Shown: positions 44,405-56,689, numbered from the stretch's first letter. The stretch: 64,000 nucleotides of DNA from Breviolum minutum Mf 1.05b.01 (GCA_000507305.1 DF239881.1:62001-126000); one strand, 5' to 3'. Notes: generated from the letters alone by a model not told the origin. A program made the numbers and translations.

Positions 44405-45165
44405 GATCATCAAATCACATCCTGACAAAAAAATGCATCCTATCCCTTGTCGCTTGCTATACTTTGAGGCACAAAACAACTGCAACTAACGGTGGCTGCT
44501 GTCTTTCAAACTTCCGCGAAGATCTGAGAGTGGAGTGTGAATAGCATGTCCATAGTTCCTTCTTGTCTGGCGTGTCTGAAATAGGAAGCTGCAATCAGTA
44601 ACAACACATGGCATTGCAAACCTCTTCAAGGCTACGTCGTGCAAACTCCATTCTTGCAACGGCTTCGAAATTGCGAAGCACGCAAAAATGTGGTGAAAAT
44701 AGTTGGGTGCAGAGAAACTAAAGGACTCAGTGACTCAGTTCAGTTTGCCACAATTGGATGGACATTTGGCACTTCGGAGGCCGTTGGCTTCCGGGGCACA
44801 TCCCACAGACTGAAGGTTTCGTGCACTTCATAACTTGCACCGACGGTATCTTATGCATGTGAATTCTCGGAAGTTCTCTCTACACACTCTTTGCAAAAAA
44901 ACACTTTTGAAACTCCAGCCCTTTATTTCAAGCACTCAAAACTCAAAACTGTGCACATGAAAAATCCATCATGATTGGGGATATAGTGAACATGGAACAC
45001 TGCAGGTGGCCGGACAGTTCACCGTCGCAAAGCCATGTGCTAAGGTGTCTTTTTGATGTGCTTTGGTGTACAACAATCGAGCTGAATTTGGGGATTTGAC
45101 ACGTGGCTCTCAAGTTGAAACTAGCCTCACACGCTAAACCGGTGTACTTTGTGATGTCCCTACAG
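44405..45165. repeat. ~1.2-kb tandem unit, copy 2 (partial)
   Basis: 44409-44505 copies the CATCCTATCCCTTGTCGCTT block of copy 1. The middle is diverged. 44918-45155 is an almost exact copy of the copy-1 tail, including GTGAACATGGAACACTGCAG and ACGCTAAACCGGTGTACTTT. The first ~770 bp of the unit are missing. Confidence 0.9.
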
Positions 45166-45201
45166 AGAAATTCTCCATGCCTGCTGCTATGTTGCATGCT
45201 A

Positions 45202-46255
45202 CCTGGTCACAAAGCTGCCAGCAGCTGTTCTGCCGTTTGACTTCTCTTCCGCCCAACACGTGAAAAAGCACTTCCACAGCAAAAACCAGTGGCTTACTGC
45301 AAATGGTGAACTTTCTCTTTGGTCAATTCTTTGAATCTAGCGTACCTACAGCCAATGGCTTTGTCTGGGTGCCAGCACACCGCTCAAAAATCATGTCTTT
45401 GACCAAATGATTTACTCTCATGCACTTTGGTTTTGTCTGCCCCGGGCTACAGCCATGCAGACATGTTTCATGTCATCTGCTTTCTGATGGAAGTGTTGGA
45501 GTTCCCTGTTATCTTTTCAACTCGTGAGACGTCAATGCATTCAATTTGCAAACTTTGCAATGCTTTGCAGCGCAGCTTGTGATGGTACGCTGCGTTGCAG
45601 CTGATTCCCTGCTCAACAAAAAGCGCGTAAAGCGCACTACACTTAGCATGGCAATGGAAGCATCAGGGGCTGAGCTTAAGCGAGCTTGTCACCGTGACAG
45701 TCATAGTCAAGCAGGCAAAATGGCAGGGGCCTGTTGGTTGCATCAAGCCAGAAGCAATTCCTTCTTTGCACGTCAAACATGCGATGTGCGGCTTGTCAAA
45801 CAAACCCTCAGAGGGCAAGCGACACATTTTCTGTAGCCACCTATGGTTGGTTGTGTCTCCTCTGAAATCAGTTCACTTCACGCAAGCTTGCCTCTCTGTC
45901 CGGCTTTGGGCAAAAACAAATCACATCCTGACAAAAAAATGCATCCTATCCCTTGTCGCTTGCTATACTTTGAGGCACAAAACAACTGCAACTAACGGTG
46001 GCTGCTGTCGTTTAAACATTTGGGAAGATCTGGGAGCGGAGCGTGCGTAGCATATCAGCATATCCTTTGCTTTCTCTTGTCTCACGATCAAGACATGGCA
46101 CTGATGATTGAAGTTGAAAACTGCGCCCAGCAAAAGCAAATGGCATCACAAACGTTTTCACAGGGTAGGTGCAAGCTGCATTGTGGCAACTCCAACCCTT
46201 TATTTCAAGCACTCAAAACTCAAAACTGCGCACATGAAAATCCATCATGATTGGG
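45202..46255. repeat. ~1.2-kb tandem unit, copy 3 (lacks tail)
   Basis: Nearly identical to 43041-44130, ending at AAAATCCATCATGATTGGGG before the tail seen in copies 1 and 2. The copies therefore form a nested pattern of full, tail-only and head-only units, as expected from unequal crossing-over. Confidence 0.93.
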
Positions 46256-49200
46256 GGTAAAGTTAGCCGTTGGCAGCCCACAAGAGCCTTGTCAAGCCCG
46301 ACCCCAATGACGCGAACCCCGACAAGCGACGCAAAGCGACACAACTGATCATGGTGCCGACTTTGGGTTGGACCCATCAGCCTATTGAAAGCACATGCAG
46401 CTGGACATGAAGAGACTGCACTGAATTGATGCAGGCTGACAAGCCAAGGTGACAATATGTGAATGATTGCGAATGCTTGGACACTTGGCACTTGGGAAAG
46501 CACACGTGCTGGCATAGGACGGAGGCAAAGGAAAACTGAAATGATCAGATGATCAAGGCATCAGTAATTCGACATCAAAGACGGCTTTGGCCGCAAGGCT
46601 TCTTTCATTCTGCAAGCTCCGAGTGATATGTCCAGACATTGAGCTGTCAGCCTTGCTATCCCAACCGGCATTGCCAGCTGCTTCTATCCCAGGCCCATTT
46701 GCCAGGTCGGCTGTCTGTGTGTCAAAGCACACATGATGTGATATGAGGCATTTGAGGCATATGAGGCATATCAGAGGACTCTAACGGCTCTAACGTGCAA
46801 TCAGCAGGCAAAGGCGGAAGTGATTAGCATGCAGAAAAGCTATCACGATCAAATCATCTTTGTGATATGGTCACCTGGTCGCATTGTTTGGGGCTACCTC
46901 GAGATTTTGTATAAGGTATCGCATTCGGTGTCGGTCGGAAGACGTGCAGCTTGCACATCTTGGAGGTAGAGGTGACTGGTGGATCTGCAAATGAGCACAG
47001 TGTAAAACTCACAAAACGAAGGTCTGCACAAAGCAAACTCGGCAAACTAATCAACTCCTTTATCCAAAGCTGGAATCCACTTCCTCCATGTTCCATTGAA
47101 CTGGGTCCCATCGCACAGACGGAGACGCTTCGAGTGGCACAGATATGGCTCGTCATTCGACGCCGAACCTGCCCTGCTTGATGTATCTGCAGTGCCCACC
47201 ACACCTGTCCTTACACCTTAGGCTCGAGTCAAACTCGGTGTAAGGCAAGCAGAGCCGTTTGTCCTAAGTTTCCTAAGTCGTGTTAAATCTGAAAGTCTTG
47301 CAGACAGAGCTGTCTAGCTGTTTAGCTGTCTAGCTCGGCTCGAAGATAAGGAGAAGACCTTTGGGACCTTTGGCTTCCAACCTGTGAATGCTCAGACCCG
47401 ACAGGACACACCTGATGAGGTGCACCTACAGTTTCGCCAAGGCACCAAACGCCTGGTGGTGGTTCTTGGGCGGTTCCAATTTTTGAATCTTTGGATGAAG
47501 GTTGGCGCGGTTACTCGGCCCATTGAAAGATGCTTCCAATGAAATTCCCCGTTTTTCGTGAGCCCGGAATCATCCGCATTGTGTTTTTGATTAAGATTTT
47601 ACGTGCTGCTTGCAGGGATGGAATTTGCTGCTCTCCACATATGCCCCTTTCTGGGGTCAATGAAAGGAAACCAAGATGGCAGCCCTTCAACGTTCCGCCG
47701 GAAGTCTTTGATACAAACTATTGGGACAGCAACCCCACATGCAGGACCGCGCTGTCTGAAAGTCAGCAAGAGACTTCAATAATTTGAGGAAGCTATGTAG
47801 TAACCATGTGCAACCTATGCCAATGCGAACAGTAACACCTCTGCTATTTACTACTGTGGTGTCATTTCGAAGAGCTCAATGGGCAACCTTGAGACGGCCC
47901 GTCGCAACTGGCATGGATAACCTTGGAGAAAGCAACTTGCTTGTATGTACACACACGTGATGAATGTCCGAGAAAATCAAAAAAAGCTGTCAACCCCTAC
48001 GCAGTTTGGCATACTTGCACGTCTGCTCAGCAGTTCTCCCAGATCTAGGCAGACACAAAAACACAACGTCCTTAGATCGAAAAAATGACGAGGTCCCCAG
48101 GCTCTCATTGGGCTTTTCCACCCAAATTCGGAAGCTTGTGAGCTTTGGCGCAACTTTGTCGAGAATCATCATGTATTTAAATCACAACACCTGTGGCCCA
48201 CCGGGGATGCTGGTTTCGTTAGACACATGCACATTGGGGTGGCCCCTAGCAGCCTTTTTTCAGACTGTTGGAATGTGCTCGAAAATTGCTCCAATCTCTT
48301 AGAGCCCGAAACAGTTCATCTGGAAATCCACGCAAACACTGTGACGTGTTCACTTGGTGAGTCGGCGGTTTAAAACCACAGAGACCCGGCAAAGCTTGAC
48401 ATTGAGCTTCCCTCGGCTTCTTGCACAAGCGGCGACACGACTCCTGCTTTGCGCAATGGGCGCGGGCAGTGCTTGGACAAAAAAACTGAAGCCTTGCTTG
48501 TGTCCATAAAGCTGCTTGGAAGAGCCAAGATGTGGGAAGCTGGATTTCATGGACATTTGTAAAAGTTCCTTCATTTGTGCTGCTATGTACACATCTGGGA
48601 AGAAAGACCCTGGCTGGTTGCCGGTACAAAATCTCCCAAAGCTAGGTTAATCAGCTCAGCTCAGACATGCAGAAGATCACACGAGATGATAATGAGTTTT
48701 GCTTCGTTCTGAGGTTCATTTCGCAACGGGCCAACCTTCTCTCCTCACTTAGTGATACCTAGCAGTCAGTGCTTTTGGAAGAAACATTGCTTCTGGGTCA
48801 ATGTCTGTGAACTGCGCTGATGTCGGCTCTGTCTTGGGACGGGTGATGGATGATGTTGTTGATTACAATGTAAAATGCAAAGATGCTCAAGTTGGAAACA
48901 GATTGCAAAGGTTCCAGGTTTCGAAGCACAGGCCTTTTTCACAGCGTGCACAGCATCCGCAAAAGTTGCAAGGCCACTGCGAACCTTCAAAAGTGCACAT
49001 CGGCACGTTGTGACATCGCTCCCCTTGTTTTGCCATTCACAGGGATGAAACTATTCACTTGCAAACGATTCCGACGCCACGAATGACATCTGTTACACTG
49101 CTTGGAATGTTTGGTCATGCGCTACCACTCAACCAACACACCAGTAGGTATTGCAAGTCGTTTGCATTTGGCCAGCTAAGATGGTTTCAGGCATCATCTG

Positions 49201-51070
49201 CTTGCCTCCAGTCTCAAAAAATCTCTCTTCAATTTCTGCATTGCCCTGTGTGAGCCGTTGCCGAAAAGGACGAATGCAAGTACTATGCGAAGACAAGAAA
49301 CGGCTCTGCGCGACTACCTTCGCTGACTGCCGAAGGTGTGAAGTTTTTGGGAAATGTCACTTGAAAACCGAAATCAACGAACCCAACGAACTCAAAGTTG
49401 TGAAATGGGACATTGCATGGACTTGCTTCAAAACATCTCTCCACTTGGAATGGCACAAATCAATAGTGGGACCTAGCAACTGCTTAGCTGCATTTCGTCT
49501 GTCAGCCCAAATATATCTTTATGTCTATCTGATACTATCTCCACCATTTGTTCCTGTGTGACACGATGCTTCCGAAAGTGCTACAAATTGAGAAACGCAA
49601 TTTCCCGCCAATGAGCAAGGCTTGGATTCTGAATTATGCACCAAGCTTCTGGTCCCCAGTCCAGATTGAACCTTTCCATTGCCATTACGTTTGGCTGTTT
49701 TAAGAGAAGACATGCTTCAAATGCGCCAGAAAAGCCAAAGCGGCCATCTCGGGGCCAATTTCTGCCAATTCGCTCCACTTCGAGACCAGGGCCATCTCCT
49801 CCGAAAGAAACTGCATGCTCTTCGTCTGCCGGAAGCACTGGCCACAGCGGTAAACTCTGACGACATTCGTTAATGACAGGGCTGAATGCACGCACCGTTG
49901 CGGGAAAACACCGTTGGAAAGGCTTGGCTTATGACCTGTGAAAACCACACCGCCACAATGTGTTCTGATCTTACTTTCTTACTTTCTGCATCCCATGGTT
50001 TGAAAAGGCATACAGCCGTTTGATCCCATTTACGGCCTCAATGGTATGTACCTTCTTCGTGTTTTCAGGCATGAAAAACAAGCCACTTGTAGATAGGGAT
50101 AGGAGTTCCAATCTTAGTAAGCGAAGTCAACAACTTTTTTTGGAGATTTGAATCAGCCGAGTTGAGTTTGATGTGCAAAAAAACGCAAGTTTTATTGTTT
50201 CCAAGATGAACGAGTCTGGGGCATATATTGGTTGTGAAGTCAGCCAGGGGCGATTCATTCCTGCACAAAGGGTAAGCAAATGGAAATGGCCCACAAACCG
50301 GGCGATTTTTATGCCAACGGAGCCAATAATCAAGACTCATCACAGCTTTTGACAAGACTACAGTTCAAGGATAAAAACTGCAATTTTTCTTTTGCGGCTC
50401 ATGTGAGTGTGCCTTCACAATACCTGTTCGCAACATTTGGTGGCCTGGGTTTGGGTTTATGCGGCACCCTTGGTAAGATGCTTCCGCAGAGGTTTTGATT
50501 ATTCTCTGCTCATGTTCTTTGTAAATCATTCTGAAATTGACATCAGATAAATTGGCCTGCCACATTGCCAAACGGATGTTTCTTCCAATCTTATTCTTTA
50601 CTTTCTTTACTTTCTGTACTTGTCTTTTCCAGGAAACAAGGGGGCAACGAAGGCAAGTTTTGCCTGAGAGATTCCGTCACACGAGCCAGCTTTCTTTCAA
50701 GCAATTCAGACGCGAGTTTGACCGTGGTCAGGGCAAACTTGTCAATTCATTGTTCATTTCCACCGTTCCACTGTTGAAAAGAACCGTGGGCACCTTGAGC
50801 ACCCAACTTGGCGCCGTGGCTCAACCTGAATCCAAATGTCAAATTCAAATTGGCACATAAAACTTCAATTTCTCAGGACTTTTTTTAAAGAAAAAATGGT
50901 CACCAAGGTCACCAAGAACTGCCAAACCCACATTGTCATCAACAATTGTCATCAAAGACTGCCACAAAAACTTCCCAACTAAAAGCTGTCATCAAAGACT
51001 GCGTTAAAAGACTGCCAGGCTTACATTGTCACCAAAGGCTGTCTAACTTTACAATGTCATGATGGAATTC
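46256..51070. other. Gene-poor stretch with weak exon candidates
   Basis: No recognised domain. The best coding-like island is on the minus strand at about 49705-49845 (QFLSEEMALVSKWSELAEIG and following helix to HLKHVFS, then stop). A plus-strand frame at 47640-47787 (RWQPFNVPPEVFDTNYWDSN) and opposing frames at 50630-50860 are ambiguous. None has both splice borders, so none is called. Short ATCAAAGACTGCC motifs cluster at 50940-51055. Confidence 0.4.
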
Positions 51071-51073
51071 AGT

Positions 51074-51468
51074 CCTGCATGCGTTTTGGTGAGTATGTAC
51101 GAGTAATTTGCTGAAACATATGCTGCCCCGCCTCATTCTCATCTTCAGTGGCATCCTTCTCCTTGAAACACAGAACAAATAGTTGAAGGACGCTAAAGAA
51201 AGTAACATCGGAAATCATTGGACTTCTTTCCAAGACCTCAACATGGACAAGACATACAACGAGAAATTTGGAATCATCCACCAAATGTCATGTCGCTCAC
51301 CACCAAAGCATTCTTGAACGCAAAAAGTTGCTATGAAAAAGTCTCTGCAAGGACATACAGAGCACAGTGCCATGCTGGAAAAAAGATGCAATAAATACAT
51401 CAGTGCAAAGTATGACATCTGATTGTTACAAGTGAACGTACTTTCACACAACTCCGGAAGAGGACCGG
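51074..51468. repeat. Dispersed repeat family A, copy 2
   Basis: Second copy of the family at 14392-14728. Compared with copy 1 it has an extra ~50 bp after GAAACACAGAAC and a different right flank after ACTTTCACACAACTC. Confidence 0.85.
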
Positions 51469-51499
51469 CAAACAAACATGATGAGAACACATACAGAAT

Positions 51500-52158
51500 G
51501 AAATAGAACCAATGTTTAAAAGCATAATGTGTCCTTTCACATCTCTAGTGCATAGACCATTCATCACATGTATTACACTTTGATTCTGTCAGACCCCTTG
51601 TCTTGCGTGTATTATTAACAAAACAAACTTTTAAAAACATCTAGAAATATGTCACGCTCGGCATCATGCGCCTCTAAATCATAAGCATCATGCTCCTGCC
51701 AGTTGTGATCAGGTAGAGATTGAAGGATGTGATAAAAACTGCTTTCCAGAACCATTAGGAAAACATCTGATTCAAACATTCAAACATTCAACTAACAAGT
51801 CTTCAATCATCCGTCACGTCTCGGGTTGCTAACCATCACAAGATACTTAAAGCAATCTGCCCATACAAAAAACTCCCAGCAAGCAGTACAAGAAATGGAG
51901 AATCGAACAAAGCAACTGCACTCTAAGAAAGCATGACATCTAACTCATACACTTGACAGTACTACTACACCCCTGGCCAAGAGGCAAGCAGAAAAGACCA
52001 GTAAACCAAAAGAATCAAAACCACTCAACATTACTGTATCCAAAGTAAACATCAAATCATGATGTCAAAGACTGGCGTCAAAGACAGCCTGCATTATCAT
52101 CAAAGACTACCTAACTGCTAAGAGCGTGCGTGTCCAATCCTCAAAACTCCGTGTTGGC
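51500..52158. other. Intergenic, no gene seen
   Basis: AT-rich sequence without coding signal. Short GTCAAAGAC motifs related to those at 50940-51055 occur near 52065-52110. Confidence 0.5.
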
Positions 52159-52285
52159 TTTTGTTGTTGTTGTTGTTGTTGTTGTTGTTGCTGTTGTTTT
52201 CGCATGTTGTCGTTGTTGTCCGCGTTGTTGTCGGCGTTGTTGTCGGCGTTGTTGTTGCAGCTGCTGCTGCTGCTGCTGCTGCTGG
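52159..52285. repeat. TTG/CTG trinucleotide array
   Basis: TTGTTGTTG repeats interrupted by GTCGTTGTTGTCCGCGTTGT-type hexamers, ending in a run of eight CTG. The poly-Leu, poly-Val and poly-Ala/Thr/Asn ORFs here are by-products. Confidence 0.93.
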
Positions 52286-53180
52286 TTCACAAAATAACCA
52301 AGGCCGTGATATCATGGGACGAACAGAAGTCAATGTGTTTTTGCCATGGCCATCCTCCCCTTCCTGCAAAACATGCTTAAACATAGGCACCGGACACTAT
52401 ATGCATGTAAGTATACAGAATCTTTCGCCAATAAACTTTAGCAATAAAAAAACTACTTTAGTGAATTCCTGTTTTAATTTTCGCCAAAAGGTTGTTTTTG
52501 CAGACAAAAGATCATCGCAATCTACACTCAAAACAAGGACCTTTTGGATAACTGTCATATGCTTACACACTGTAATTAATGCCTTTCCATCAGCTGTCTT
52601 GATTATCCGGCGTCTAGTTCTGAATTTTTAGACTTGACAATTTGATACACAAGTGAACATTCATGTCAATGTCAACGTTGAAGCACCTCATCCATGGATG
52701 TTCCTTGTGCCGATCGTAGACGCTCTTCGGCCTGCCAGCATTCATGAGCATCACATGTAAGTTTCATGTAAATTTCCTCTTTTTATGGGAGTGTTGGTTA
52801 CGCAATCACCGAAAATTATTTGCAGAATTGGGACATGAAGTTATGGTTTTAGAATCCAAGACACACAGTTGACGAATCAGAGTCTGGTCAAAAAAACCAT
52901 GCTGCAAGTTACTCATCCACTGTCGATACTCCACGAACTCTGCAGTCTACACAGTCGGTTTACCGTCTACACTACACATGCGTTGCACCCAATTCTTCTC
53001 TGTGTGAGTTTCCTCCAACCCACTTGAATTTGCTGACCCTCCCGCCTTGTCAATCGAGCGGGGAAATGGCATGGCGATTGGCGCGCAAAATGAGTGATGT
53101 CACTCTGGAATTGAGTTTGAGACTCTTCAGTTGCCAAATCTGCGTGTGAAATAAGTCAAAATATCAATTGCGTCAATTGT

Positions 53181-53530
53181 GCTTTGCGGTTTGTTTTGCA
53201 ACGTGAAAAAATTACATCGTGCTTGTGACTCGAGGCGTGGGTTGTTGCCTGGACTAGCTGGCATTGTAATTATGACCAATTTTCTGAGAAGCTACAGAAC
53301 GGCCGAGGTCGGATGGACAGAGAGTTTTTGGTGTATTGTCCTGTCACTGTCGTACGCCACAAAGCTGCAAGTGCTAAAAGTCTCCAGTTATGAATTTTTC
53401 ATGCAACATCAAATCATTCAAACTTCAAACTGAAATATGTTTCAATATGATGCTTTGTGACAAAACAATGATGTGAGCATTCTGGGGCTTTGCGGTTTGT
53501 TTTGCAACATACATCGTGCTTGTGACAAGC
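53181..53530. repeat. 306-bp partial tandem with dispersed family B, copy 2
   Basis: GCTTTGCGGTTTGTTTTGCA at 53181 recurs at 53487, a 306-bp step. The second copy is truncated after about 50 bp. Between them, 53266-53485 is the second copy of the dispersed family seen at 39726-39970. Confidence 0.85.
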
Positions 53531-53593
53531 CGAGACGCGCAGATATGTCATGTCATGTTTGTGAATTGCGACCGAAAGCCTCACTAAACCCTG

Positions 53594-54037
53594 TCAAGTT
53601 AATGCAAAATAAAACCTCAGTTGGACATTGCGCTCTTCCATGCGGAATGTGCGACTGCGAGCCCCACAAGCCAGCGTGCACATAGCTGCGAGTGACCTTG
53701 TCCTGGCAGAAGGCATCGACTCCAGATACCGAAGAAGGGCTGCAAAAAAACTGCAAAACTCTGCATCTGGTGAGGTTGGATGGTCAGAACTAACATTCCA
53801 CGCTGTTGCGACCCATGGCTCCTGAGTATCCTTGGTGACCCACCAAATTGGTGGCACGGAAAGCCGTTCAGAGGACATCTGCATAGCAACTTGCGCAACC
53901 AGCAAGGCAGATTGGAGCACCTGTACCCAGTGTGCCAGAAGGCACAAACAAGTAGTATGATTATGGGTATATAATATACGGAATATAGAGAACCAAAGAA
54001 ATATGTACTGAAATGATGCATACATTACATATCTCAT
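53594..54037 (-). pseudogene. Protein-like open frame, possibly a broken enzyme fragment
   Basis: The minus-strand frame contains VLQSALLVAQVAMQM, then PPIWWVTKDTQEPW, and later FAALLRYLESMPSARTRSLA. The W-W-V-T-K-D-T-Q segment after an Ala/Leu helix is reminiscent of the L-W-L-V-T-R-G-A-Q strand of polyketide-synthase ketoreductase regions, which are abundant in dinoflagellates. Nothing else of that domain follows, so if related it would be a remnant. The resemblance is from memory and weak. Confidence 0.25.
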
Positions 54038-54093
54038 ACTGAAATGTTGTTAACTTATCGTTTGCAAATAGCATCTACTGTACCAATTTCATG

Positions 54094-54282
54094 CCACCAT
54101 GTCGATGGTCTTTCATCTTGGAAGTCAATTCCTCCTCGACGGAATTTGCAGGCCAAGCTGGTCAAAACTGAACTTTCATGAGTTGATACTGGGCAAAATC
54201 ACATCTTTCAAACATGGATTCAGGTTTGATAGTTCTTCAACATGCAGTGCCTTCCACAAAGAGGTCTGGAATTTCACAACGA
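54094..54282. repeat. 189-bp duplicated unit, copy 1
   Basis: Nearly identical to 54335-54523 with a 241-bp period, from CCACCATGT-GATGGTCTTTC to GGAATTTCACAACGA. Only a few bases differ. Confidence 0.95.
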
Positions 54283-54334
54283 GAAACTGCCTCCATTTCA
54301 GGGTCCTCCGACAGTGCCACGTGGATGTTTAATT

Positions 54335-54523
54335 CCACCATGTGGATGGTCTTTCATCTTGGAAGTCAATTCCTCCTCGACGGAATTTGCAGGCCAAGCT
54401 GGTCAAAACTGAACTTTCATGAGTTGATACCGGGCAAAATCACATCTTTCAAACATGGATTCAGGTTTGATAGTTCTTCAACATGCAGTGCCTTCCACAA
54501 AGAGGTCTGGAATTTCACAACGA
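54335..54523. repeat. 189-bp duplicated unit, copy 2
   Basis: Second copy of the 54094-54282 unit, separated by a 52-bp unrelated spacer. Confidence 0.95.
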
Positions 54524-54699
54524 CAACCTTTTGTGGGGGCAAAAGGTGAGCCTAGAAATCTGCTCCTTCGTGCCCTCCACAAAACTGGCATCTGGGAATC
54601 CTTTCAAAAAAACCGCTTGAAAGCATACACAGACAATGGCCGTTTCGCTCCAGCCACAGTCAAGGGGGCATGACGCTCGGCTGGGGATTTTTTTAATAG

Positions 54700-55400
54700 C
54701 CTCTTCACAGGAAAACAAAGTACCCTTTTGTCTCCCTCATTTTCAAACTAGTGGATTTCGAGTGCATATTCCACTTTTCGGGTCCGTTAGAATTCAAAGC
54801 TAGTGGATTTAGATCTAACCCTGTCATCTTAGCGGATCTCACCATTACGAGGAGTTTTAGAATCGAACAGAAAAAACAGGTGGAGAAATGCTTTCAAAAT
54901 ATCACCTCGGTTCTAAACTTCAGAGTACATAAGGGTAATGCTATTCAACTAAATGTTCAAAACAACTTCACCCGAAAGGTAAATGGTAGAATTCCCATGT
55001 ATCAGATCTACAGGGGTCTCTACTATCAATAATGTGCCACCACTTGGCTAGGATTGGGAAATATACTGCGAAACGGGTTTGATCATTGGACTCATCAAAA
55101 GGCGTGAATCAAAGCTTTTGAGAAAACATATTTCTCAAATTGGATCATCTCCCCAGCTGGTAAAATCTTGAAATTTTTGTTTGAAACACCTTGGGTCCAA
55201 GGATAACCAACAAAAAGGTACCTCAAATTAGGGAAAAAAACAGAGAGGTTAAAGCATTTTCAATCGGGGATGATCAGAACTCTACCAAAAGTAGTTTTTA
55301 GTGAATCCCACCATTTATATGAGTAATTAGTTCAAGTTGGTAATGAATATCACACCATTTTACCATGGGGTTTATTAGACATCCCATGGGTATCCATGAG
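54700..55400. other. AT-rich island of unusual composition
   Basis: This stretch is visibly more AT-rich than its neighbours. It holds one plus-strand frame (54751-55032, 93 codons, containing IEQKKQVEKCFQNITSVLNF) that I do not recognise. No RNA gene or repeat partner was found in the window. Confidence 0.4.
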
Positions 55401-55431
55401 ATCCCAAACACCCTGGGACTGATCACCGAAG

Positions 55432-55650
55432 CGCTGCACCAACCTCAAAAGTTTGCAAATTTTGAAGCAAAGAAGACAGAGACTGGGCCCAGGTGCTGGA
55501 AACTTCTCCGATCCTTTTGCCTTCGGCAGGTTTACGTCTGCCCTCAAAACTGTCCCATCGAAGGATGTGATCTTCAGGAATTTGAGTCTTCACCTCCCGT
55601 TCCGAACAGATCAGACGGATCCAATCGGATCCATACGATTGCTGGTGCCT
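55432..55650 (-). CDS. Exon-like frame, unknown
   Basis: The minus strand reads REVKTQIPEDHILRWDSFEG and further KRIGEVSSTWAQSLSSLLQN before a stop just below. The amino-acid composition and helix periodicity are protein-like, and the opposite strand is interrupted. No family or splice borders were fixed. It may belong with the frame at 56030-56226. Confidence 0.4.
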
Positions 55651-56029
55651 CATAGCTGCTGCACACCACAAGCAATAGGGCTGCCACCAACCTGCGATAT
55701 CTATCTCTCTAAGCTCTATAAAAAGCAAAATGCATCAAAATGTCATAGAACATCATATTAGAGAGAGACTATATAGAGTAGATGAACTCTCAAAAGCAGC
55801 GGTTCCAGCTGCCTCCAGGAGAAGCACCAACTGACATTGTCAGAATCAGCCTAAACGCTTTGGCGGCATTTGCCTCCTGGGCGGCGGTATCTATTTCTAG
55901 TGCCTTTTATATCCTTGTAATCTAAGCCCATTAAACTAGAGTCTTGAATCTGCTGCATCCGATGGAATCCAATACTGTATGTGAAGAAAGAGAAACATCG
56001 ACCTAGGACCTGGATGTGTATTTCATCAC

Positions 56030-56226
56030 TCAAGAGCCACAAAAGAAGCTAGGCTCAAGATATGTTTTTTGGCTTGAGCCAAAGCCACATTGGTCAGCCA
56101 TGAACTTGATTTCAGCACTCCCACCACTGCACTCTGGTTGGTCCAGCAATGAATGCATTCAGGGATCCGTGAATCGTCGAAAGCCACACTGAGATGGCTG
56201 CCGAAATCAGTGCATTGAGCATTCAA
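56030..56226 (-). CDS. Exon-like frame, unknown
   Basis: The minus strand reads CTDFGSHLSVAFDDSRIPEC and SSWLTNVALAQAKKHILSLA to a stop near 56030. The nominal first codon is TTG, so it is an internal or terminal exon if real. It lies downstream of the Trp/Gln-repeat gene on the same strand. No family recognised. Confidence 0.4.
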
Positions 56227-56602
56227 AACATGTTAAAACCCCTTTTTCCGGCCTTTTCAGCAGGTCACGTGTGCGTCTCATGTCATGACAACCTTGGTAA
56301 CAGACACGGCCGAGGAGCATAGCGTGATAAATCAATACGATACGGGTAGCAGTATGCATGCGATGGTATGGTGAGTGTCCCGCTGTCCCTCTGTGCGTGC
56401 TTGTGATGATTTCACTTGGATGATTCAGCAAAAGGATGGAAAAGGGCTGGTCTTTCAAGTGTCTTGTGCAATATCATCCAATATCCCACACTAGGCGGCA
56501 TTGTCTACTTCCAAAAGTGAATCCAAAACATCCAATGATCCACAAAGCATGCAAATGGTGCAAGAGTGATCTGCCAAGAAGCTGTTTATGTCCAATCTTG
56601 TG

Positions 56603-56689
56603 ATAGCTGGCAATAGCTGGCACTACTCTAACAGCCGCAAACCACAGTGGTTTGCGGCTGTTAGAGTAGTGCCAGCTATTGCCAGCTAT
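56603..56689. repeat. 87-bp perfect palindrome (43-bp arms, 1-nt loop)
   Basis: The left arm starting ATAGCTGGCAATAGCTGGCA at 56603 is the exact reverse complement of the right arm ending TGCCAGCTATTGCCAGCTAT at 56689, with a single A at 56646 between them. The flanks (TG on the left, TT on the right) do not pair. The right arm overlaps the last codons and stop of the gene at 56676-59597. Confidence 0.97.

Noticed and set aside
43561-46250. Conserved plus-strand ORFs (for example 43561-43971 and 45694-46050) that look like a duplicated gene
   Set aside because: Conservation is due to the recent DNA duplication. The frames carry no domain and show no bias of changes toward third positions that I could see.
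56060-56090. An 11-base match (minus strand TTTGGCTCAAG) to the end of the dinoflagellate spliced leader
   Set aside because: It lies inside a protein-like frame (ALAQA codons), the rest of the leader does not match, and an 11-mer is expected by chance about once in thirty such windows.
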